64,000 bases of DNA from Podocnemis expansa. Lineage: Eukaryota; Chordata; Testudines; Podocnemididae. Positions 12,601-21,600 of this stretch are shown here, one piece after another. The stretch lies in assembly GCA_007922195.1 (NCBI GenBank), contig ML681963.1, positions 140,764,449-140,828,448 on the forward strand, written 5' to 3'. The notes beneath the pieces are model-generated. The model worked only from the letters and a program-made list of their open reading frames with translations. It was not told the origin of the DNA and did not search any database. The position numbers and the translations under genes were made by a program. Position 1 is the stretch's first letter; each line of letters opens with the position of its first letter.

Positions 12601-15600
12601 CTTACCCCTCCTACTGAGGGCTACTGGAGAGGGTGGTGTGGGCAATAAGAGGAGCGCCTTCGCTGCCTCGATTGCCTCTGGTGTCACCAGGAGTGGCACT
12701 GACTCCTCTCAGTCCCATGGTGAACCTCAGGAGGGGGACTGGGAACGGCGTCGGCATCATGCTACCAAGGCCAGTACCAAGCCGGTCTTTCTGTGCTCCC
12801 TAGGGGAGCAGTGCCAGGAAGGCTCCAGTGCCAAAGAGGCACATGGTGCCACAGGAGACCCCAAAGCCTCAGGGGTGGGCTGCCATGCCTGCCCTGAGGC
12901 CAGCGCACGGCACCTTTGCTCCTTGTCTCTTATTGTCCTGGATTTAAAGGACAGACAGATGGAACAAGAGTTGACCAAATGGGCTTTGCCTAGGCACCAA
13001 AGGCACTTCATGTGGGGATCATCCCGTGGGAAGGCCTTGCCGTAGGCAGCACAAGGTTTAAACCCTGGCATGGCGGGCAGCAGAGGAGAGCAGTGCTGCT
13101 CCTCCAACAGACGCTCGGAAGAGGAAATGCTCTTCCATGGAATAGTGTCCACAGAGAGGTGTTCCCAGTTGAGCTGCTGGTTCATAAAAGGAGAAGACGG
13201 GCTACTTGCATGATCGCAAGGAGCAGGCTGTTCCACAAACTGTCGCTGAGGCGGACAAAATGGAGCTGAGGAGGGGCTGGGTGGCCGCCACATATATAGC
13301 CACGGGGTGGCGTTGGGGGCAGTGGCCGCCAGCCCTCTCCTGACAGGCTAGGGAAAAAAGTTTCCGACCAATCGTGCGCTGCGGCACGGATACACCTATT
13401 ACTGAATGTATCTGAGCAGCACTCAAAGAAGAATCCTTTTTTCAGGCACTTAAATAAAAGCAGTTTGATTCTTCAGAACTGCTGAGCACCTGTAATTCCA
13501 AAGAAGTTATGGGAGCACAGGATTCAGATACTACCTGTATAAACAGGGGGAGAGTAATTCATTTGGAAAAGCCTGCTTTTGCAGTGGCTGAAATGAAGAC
13601 TCACAAGAAGAACATTACTGATTTTTTATTACTGTTGCAAGACTGGAGACAAACTGGAGTGAAAAATGCCTGGAAGGTGAGGTGGGACTGGTGATATGCA
13701 ATGAAGCTGATCTCTTGTGACTGGAAAGAGTGGATGGAGTTAGTAAAGCATGTGCCATTTCTGTTTGAATGGAGTTGTAAATTCCAGTAGTGGACCAAAG
13801 CTGTATTATATCCAGATCACCCATATTATGAAGTAGTTGCCCAAAACCATAGACTGTTGCAGGCTGACAAAAGTATGTACCATGCAAGCTGCCAAGTTGG
13901 GAGTGACTTGACCTCCAGTCTTTGTCTGCCCCATCTTTTGTGACCTGTGGGATAAGGGTGAACACCATAGACCCAGGGTTCATCTCTTTCTCAAAGGTCC
14001 CTCTCTTCCCTGGATTGTGCAGGGCCAGCAACAATCAGGTGTGTGCCATGCAATGTTCCCTCTAAGCTGCGCTGGCGCGCTGCAGCACACCCCGCCACAG
14101 CCGCCAGCGCAGGGAAGGCAGCTGGCAGCGCACTGCCGGCAGCCAGACTGCTTCGAGGGAGCTCCTGTGGAGCAGGGAGTTTTGAAAACTCCCGCCCAGA
14201 AAAGCTCTAATAGAGCATGCCCAGAAAATCTGGGCATGCTCTGTAGAGCTTCTCTGGCCCAGGAGTTAGGGCTGGGCCTGCCTCGAGTCCAGACCCGAGG
14301 TAAGTTTGAGGGGGCTGGGGGGGGGCGAGCAGGAGCAGGGNNNNNNNNNNNNNNNNNNNNNNNNNNNNNNNNNNNNNNNNNNNNNNNNNNNNNNNNNNNN
14401 NNNNNNNNNNNNNNNNNNNNNNNNNNNNNNNNNNNNNNNNCGGGGGCAGGGGGGGCTAGCGGGAGCGGGGGGGTGATGCTGGGACGGGGGGGCGAGCAGG
14501 AGCGGGGGGGTGATGCCGGGGCCAGGGGTGGTGATCCGGCATCGCCCCCCCCGCTCCCAGGGAGCGGGGGCCTAGCAGGAGCGGGGGAGGCTGTGGGGAG
14601 GGGCTGCGCAGCGGGCCCCGTGGGGGTTTGGAGTGCAGCGAGCAACAGGAGTTGCTCAGCTGTTCTCTCCCCTTAGAGGGAACATTGCCATGCCATCCAA
14701 TGCTCACAGCTGTCATGGTGGGTCTTGAATCTCAAGTGTACGCCTGCCTTAATTCATCCTGGTTGGCAAATGTATGTAACAGGTAAGCTGTTGGTGGAAT
14801 AGAAATTCTGTTCCATATCTATTTTTGACTGGCCTGACCTCCATGCACAGCTTCGTTCATCCAGTAACTTCCACTTGAAACAAATTTAGTCACAACTGCT
14901 GTAGTGTGTAAGATTTACACCCACCCTCTTCTGAATGGGGGATTCTGCTAACTGGGAACGTGTGCTATCAGTGTCTAGCCACCAGCTGGCAGAGTACACC
15001 AACAGGTGAAAGTGTCTGGAACCGCTATGACACTAGTGGTGCTCTAAAGATGAGCTGTTTGGAAGTGGTCAGTGGCAGTTCCTGCTGAAATCTTGGTGCT
15101 GAACAGCCCTGCCCCTGTAGCCTGCCTGCAGTAGCTGAGTGGGCAACTGCAAGGATAAGGTTGTGACCTGTGGTAATAAGGATGGAAGTAGAGCAAGGGG
15201 TGGGGGGGAGAGCGAATAAATCACTGAGTCACAGGCTATGTTCCCTCTAAGGTGCATGGCTGTGCTGCCACGCACATAAAAATAATCTTCCCATGCAGGA
15301 TTTTTTCATCCCTGCACATGGGATGGGCCAGGTTAGCAGTGCAGCCAAGGATCGGCCACATGAGGCAGGCCCAGAGTAGGGATGGCCTGGATGGGGCCAG
15401 TGGTGCAGCCAAGCATTGGCTGGGGGAGGCAGGCCCAGGGTCAGGCTGGGCTGGGCTGGGCCGGGCCGGGCCAGGCCAGTGGTGCAGCCAGAGATTGGCC
15501 AGGTGGAAGAGGCAACAGGTCCTGGCTTGAGCTGGGACAAGCCAGCAGCGTGGCCAAAGATCGGCCACGTGGAGCAGGCCCAGGGTTGGGGTCTGGCCGG

Positions 15601-18600
15601 GCAGGCTGGAAGCACGTCCAAGGATCGGCCTGGAGGGAGCAGGCTGGCCAGGGGGTTGCTATTCCAGAGCTATCCAGGGGCAGAGATAGGGTTGCAAGGG
15701 AAAACATCTCTCATACACCATGTGTCAAGCACAAACCTTACTATGTTATGTTTATGTGTCCTGCTCTGTGTCTGATCTCTAGAGGAGAAGCTTTTGTTCA
15801 GTTGGAAGTTACAAAGCATGGCTCCTTAGTTCAAGCTGTGGAAACTCGTGCTCGTAGCTCTGCTGTCCCTGGTGCTTTGGACAAGACACAAGCTTTCACT
15901 TGATTCTGTGAAAATTTCCCAGCTCTGTCTCAAATAAGCTAGTCATATTTCATCTGCCCTAGCATTTCCTCAGGTCAGTGTCTCCCAGAATTAGGGTTAC
16001 CAGGCATCCGGCAAAAGAAGGACATGTTCTCCTTTTTTAGCTTTATGTCCTCTGTCTGGCAGGCATTTTAAAAAGAGGTGATTTTTGTCTGGCTTTTTGC
16101 TAATGATGAGTAGAATGTTTTAAAAAAAACCCTGTAACAACCAAGTTCCTGAGCCCAGCAGAGGGATCTTCCGCCAGCGGCTGGGTATTGGAGCAGTGAA
16201 CTCAGATGCACACATAGCCCAATCACAGCTCTTTACAAACCAGCTCTTGCTAAGAGGTTGGGAAAAGCCCCTGACTGATTCCTGTGCATGGGTTTGGCTG
16301 ACTCCTGCCTTTTAATGGCACTCTGTTTAGCCCAGTTGGTAGAGAAATCTTAGGGTTGTGGGTTTGAGCCCCATGCTAGGTATTTTTTGGTCTATATTTT
16401 TCAATAGTTTCTGTTGCCTGAGTTTGAATAAAATTTTTGTGCAGCAAAGGTTTTGCACACCAGTTGAAAATTTTGCATGCAAGCTGCCAACCTTAGAGGG
16501 AACATTGAATGGGTGCTGACAGAGCATTATTGTATGGGCTACCCCAAGTTGTTGAATTTAAGAGCCCATGAAGTGGCTGGGAAAAGGATGAGGATATCAG
16601 TGCTTGAAGCGCCCATCACTCTTTGGCAGCACCTTCTCCCAGATAATCATTGCCATCTCTTTTAAATCCACATTTCTCTTCTTTCTCGCTCCCCTGCTCC
16701 CTTCTGTAGAAAGACCCAAATGAGGCACTGGTCATTGCAGTGACTACCAGGGCGCTCTTCAACCTGGAGGAGGAGCATGAGCTGTTCATGACAAAGGGCA
16801 AGGAGGCGTATGTGAAGCATCAGCAAGTCAATAAGGATAAGCCCTTGAAGCAAGGTACAGCCTTCACTTTCATTCAGGTGAGATGTCAGGAACAGCTTCT
16901 GCTCTCAGCAAGATGTATGTGAAACTTGGTCCATGGCAAAACTTGGCCTTTGCTTCTTTCAAGCGTTGTGCTCACTGACGAGCACATCTCTCCCTGATGA
17001 AGGTGAAGTGTGATGCTTCATTCCTGGTGAGGTATGACCTCCGTTTTCATCCAGGTGAGATGTTTTGTCCCAGATTCTCAATGGGAATTTTAGATCCCTA
17101 AATATCTTTGAGTTGAGGATCTGAGCCTTTGTCTGTAGCTGGGTGAGACCTCTGTTCTTGTCAGGTCAGGATGCATCCAGCCTCCAGGTGTGGACTTTAC
17201 TGAAGTCAAGGTGAGGTGCTTTGCTCAGACATGCATAGCCTATTCTCTCATAGGAGTTTTGTTCTTGTTCCTCATTTGGAGGGTATTTTGTGCATAGTAT
17301 GGATCATAGACAAAATACTCTAAATTCAGGCCAGATGTATGTCTACAGAAAAGGGTGTGGTGACCCTTTAAATCAGACTACAGGCCCAGAATAAGGAATT
17401 TTAGAAACTGTCATTCCCATGGTTGAGGTAAGCTGTAGGCCGGGGGTCAGCAACGTTTGCTGACTGCTATGCCGGCCCCTCCTCCTTGACTGTCAGCCAG
17501 TGCCAGTGACTCCCTCCACAGACATAATGGTGGTTCTCTGAAAATTTAGTGCCAGCCATGGCTGCAGGTTGGGGGGCAGGGAAGGGGCACTTCCCTGGCG
17601 TGCCACTGAATGGAGCCACTTGCAGAAAGAAGCTGCCTGCAGTGGCTCCTCTTGGTAGCATGCCTGTGGACAGGGGTCCCCAGGGATGCCACGGAATAAA
17701 GCTGTCTGAAGCAGCTCCTCTTGGGGGGTCCCTAGGCATGCTGAGGGAAGAAGCTACCCAGAGTGGCTCCTTCGCAGCTGCACCTCATGGAGACAAGCCA
17801 TTCCAGGCAGCTTCTTTCCACACCATGCCTGGAACACTGGAACCCTCCATGCCCCAGCTGCCCCTAAAAGAAGCTGTATGCAGTGGCTTTTAGTGCCAGG
17901 AGCCACAATTTCTGTGGCACTGCAGAGGGTATCACTTGCCACTCTAAATGGGCTCTCATGCCACTGTTGGTGCACAGGCCAGGGGTTGCATACCCCTGCT
18001 GTAGGCCATGCAGCTCAAGCGAGGAAAGAGGGCAAGGATAGAAGAATCTTTCATCAGAGTGAGGGATACTAGGGAGAGGGAGCAGGACCTGCTGTTAATC
18101 TCCCTACTCGGCGTAAGAGAAGGACAGCAGGAAATAGGCAGAAGCTCCAGGTCTCTCTGGTCAAAGGGTGTGAGAAGAGGCCAAGAGAAGACAGCCAGAG
18201 GGTGAGGTTGCAGAATGAAGGAAGTGGAATGAAAGGGGAAGTGAAGCTGGGCCAGAATTAATGGTCAGACCTCACACCAGCTTCTGTGTTGAGAGCTTGC
18301 AAAAGAGGACACAAACTCCACTGACTCGGAGGGTGCAGCAGAGCAGGGGTGGTGTTACTATCATACCCAAGAGAGGAGAGGAGATTAACAGACTCTGTAG
18401 GGTGGGCAGTACTCCAAGAAATGATACTGGGTGCTGTGTTGGACTCCCCCTACCCTGGAAGGGGTGGATTGCTTTAGTTTTAGCTAGAGGCTTAAAGTGC
18501 CAAAACCAAATTACCAAAGAAGCAGCTGAGGCAGTGACCTGGTAACTACATCAGCCAATGGGACTCTGTTAAAATTGTCCTCTACTGGCTGAAGTCTAGA

Positions 18601-21600
18601 ATCCGGACCTTGGTGGTAGAAAGGCTGCCAGGAAAGGCATGGCTACAACAACAAGGGGGCACACTGAAGTTTGCCTATCCACTTCAGGGCTCTTATAATG
18701 CCCTCGGGTGAGTTTAAAGACATTGCAGCAGAATCCCTGAGGGGGAAAGTAATGGCACTGCTTTTGTCTGCCCTTCTTCCATGTTGAGTGCAGAGGCCAC
18801 TGTCCTGCCTTTCTCTTTTCCAACAAGAGGGATGCTGGCCCCTACATGTGCGGGGCAGGAGAGTTGCTGGAGATTACTGTATATGGCAGCAGTTTGTGGT
18901 CACATTGGTGAGCATGCAACTCAGAGAAGATTTAGTTCTGGTACTTTTAAGTCTCTGACTGAAACCGTGTTGTGTCTCTGGCTGCTTCCTGCAGGCTGCG
19001 CAGTTTGTGAATGAGAAACTCCTGGAGAGAAACCCAGAGGAGAAGGGCCTCTTTGATGTCATCATCCTTTCCAACAACAGCCCAGAGAGTGGCATACGCA
19101 TCATCAACAGTGCTAAGCAACACGGTAAAGAGACCACACCCCTTACTGAAGTCAGCCCACATTCAACGAATGCTCATCCTGTCCTCCAGAGCAGTGGCAC
19201 TCAACCTTCTGTGGGTTGCAACACACTTGGCACCATGTTGTGACCCTATGGGACACACCAGCCCACTCCCCTCAAGTCAAATCCAGCCATTTCCCCAACT
19301 GCGACACATTTACCACTGTGTGGTGACATAGTAATGTGTCCCAACAGTGTTTGAGAACTGTTGTTCCAGAGACTGCTGGGAAATAGATGAGTGGAGGTCT
19401 TTAGCACATTAATGGGGGATACCCAGCAGTCTGGAGACACCGGATCAGTGTGAGATGGTAGAACAAAAAAGAGGAGATGAAGTGAAGGCAATGTTTCTTA
19501 GCATAGTGGGAAATGGCTGGCAATGAGGGAAGGATGATGCAGCAGGGAAAGGAAATTACATCAATATCTGGGGCAGCGGTTGTCCTGGCAGGGTCATTAC
19601 ATCAGCAGGTGCATTAAGGGATGCCACACTGGGGTGTGTCTGCCAAGGCAGGAGACCCCAGAACACTGTCAGCGTGGGGGTTGGGATGCAAGCCAGGCTG
19701 GAAATAGAAATTTAAGTCAGTCTGTCTGTCAGCTTTCCACAAGTTTGCTGGATGACCTTGGCCAAGTCACTTCCCTGTTCAGTGCCTCGGTTTCCCACCA
19801 AGCAAGATATTGATGTCCTTTGTAAACCACATTGAAATCTACAGATGGGAAGAATTGTGTAAGAGCTAACTATTATTTGATTTCGTTTACTTTTTCTCAC
19901 CTTAAGGTTTGGAGATTTCCAAGTTTTGCTTTGTCAGCGATGAAGATTCAACTCAGTACTTGAAATCTCACAATGTCAAGCTCTTCCTCTCAGCTGACAG
20001 GACCGATGTGTGCAATGCACTTCGGCGAGGTGGGCTTTCTTTCTCATCCAGCCTGAGATCTTACACCTGGGCCCCATGCCCACACCATTGTCCCAGGTTG
20101 AAGTTATGTCAAGACCTACCTTTTTAGAGCAGTTGACTTATTCACTTCAGTGAAGTGGTTCTGGGATTGATCTTGACACATTAGGTCTCAACCTGGAAGC
20201 AATTCCGAGCTAAATAGCTGGTAGTTCCACAGTGTTTAGAAGTTGCATGTAAACCATCTTGTGACTGTTTGATGGTGCATGTCAAATGAGCTAATAGGAT
20301 TCTGTTACCACTGGGCAAGTAATTCATAGTTAATATATCACTGAAGTGTTTAGTCTTTTTTTCTTTTTATCAGTTATCCACAAACACACCATGGGTTCTT
20401 TTCAGTTTATAATCATTATTCTGAAGTAGACATCAAATAACATGTGAGTACCTCTTGTGTTCAGTCATAAGTTGGTGATTGGTCGTCCAGTGTTGTAGAT
20501 TCAAGCTTGTTAAATGCTCACGTGATCTCTTTCTGCTCCCTGATAGAAAGAGTCATTGTTAGAAGCAGGTTTGCAGAGCATTGGGTTTATAAATTTGAAA
20601 TTTGATTTTCTGTGATTCACTTAAAATTAAACACAATGCGTAAGTGCATTCTTCAGTAGGGATAAATGTATCTAGGTGCTTCACCTACATCAGGGTGTAG
20701 GAGTCTTTCCAATGACTTGGATGTGGCCCAGAGGTTGTGAGTGGGGTGGGTGTGGGTTTTTTTTTGTTTGTTTTTTTTCCTCCTTGAATGCTGCTAGTTT
20801 GACTAGAGCCACTACCAACTCTTGAGGTTCTGTTATTCAGGCAAACACAATCAATTTAAGTGTGAAAGGAATCTTTTCTTTGCAGAGAAGTAAAGCCCTA
20901 AAGCCCAGCTGATTGGGTAACATTCCTGATCTAAAACACATTTTCTGTCTCTAATTCCAGTATGTGAGAGTGAGCAGAGAACCCCTTTTCTCCAGGCAGG
21001 AAAAGAGCCACCTTAGGCCAGGTGTGTAGAAGAGCACAGCGGAGGTCCAAAATGGTTTCCCAGCTGCACCATGTGAGCGTACCTGGGTTTGGTAGGGGAG
21101 GGCAAGCACGGACAGGAGAGTACTAGTGGCCCATGGTGCGTAGGTCCAGCAAGTCACCCCCCCCCACTCCCCTAAAAAGGGGTCTCCAGAGCAAATGCAT
21201 AGCTGAATCCTAGTTGGAGGTCTGCAGTCTGTTTTCACTTGTGGAACCTGAAGGTCTGAGGGCCTCGTCCAGAGCCCACTGAAATTACTCTCAGGCTTTC
21301 CACAGATCTTAGTGGGTGCTGGATAAGGTTGGAACAATCTCCCTGACTGCTCCCCAGCCTGGCCTCCACTGCATGCAAGCACAAGCACAAAGCTGTTACA
21401 TGGCTCCACCAGCTCCTGCAGGGAATGGCGTCCTGCTGAGCAGCATCACCAGGCTCAGGAGCCCACACCCATGCGTGGCCACAGCTTCTCTGCTTCCTAT
21501 TTGCAGCCACGGAGTGACACATCTTTCTGTCCCACAGGAGTGTCAGCGGCACTCATCTTCCAGCAGAAGGTGCAGACTCCCAACACCCAGCTGCGAGTGG

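Larger units (their letters stand above)
8035..13441 (-). mobile_element. DIRS-like retrotransposon, non-autonomous or internally replaced
   Basis: The element is 5.4 kb and lies in intron 1. Its two ends (8035-8225 and 13262-13441) are inverted repeats of each other: both carry GCCTGTCAGGAGAGGGCTGG and TATATATGTGGC read from opposite strands. Just inside the left repeat, 8271-8364 is complementary to the outermost bases of both ends. Inverted terminal repeats plus an internal complementary region are the hallmark of DIRS elements, which replicate through a circular intermediate and integrate with a tyrosine recombinase. Gag-like frames run on the minus strand from about 13071 to 11058. Reverse transcriptase, RNase H and recombinase, expected between gag and the left end, were not recognised. 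No target duplication is visible, and none is expected for DIRS. Confidence 0.72.
14051..14687 (+). mobile_element. hAT-like element with 8-bp duplication and internal gap
   Basis: Termini CAATGTTCCCTCTAAGCTG and CCTTAGAGGGAACATTG are inverted. The bases TGCCATGC occur at both edges (14044-14051 and 14686-14693), a perfect 8-bp target duplication that points to the hAT superfamily. The exact terminal base is ambiguous because the duplication overlaps CAATG/CATTG. The interior is a very G-rich tandem region with 100 Ns. No transposase is seen. Confidence 0.75.
15238..16505 (+). mobile_element. Composite hAT-like element, copy 2
   Basis: It starts ATGTTCCCTCTAAGG and ends CCTTAGAGGGAACAT. In order it holds a 64-bp-period minisatellite, about 330 bp of unrecognised sequence, the GGGTTACCAGGCATCC block (from about 15985), a tRNA-like segment and a TTTTGCACACCAG / TTTTGCATGCAAGC tail. 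The copy at 4398 shares the minisatellite-block-tRNA order. No target duplication is seen. Confidence 0.6.

Noticed and set aside
12461..13045. 194-codon + strand frame
   Set aside because: Antisense of the DIRS gag region; the zinc-knuckle signal is on the minus strand.
13980..14676. Frames of about 220 codons on both strands across the N gap
   Set aside because: They read through Ns and a GC-rich minisatellite inside a transposon.
16322..16385. Functional tRNA gene
   Set aside because: Only A- and B-box-like strings; no cloverleaf or anticodon stem can be formed.
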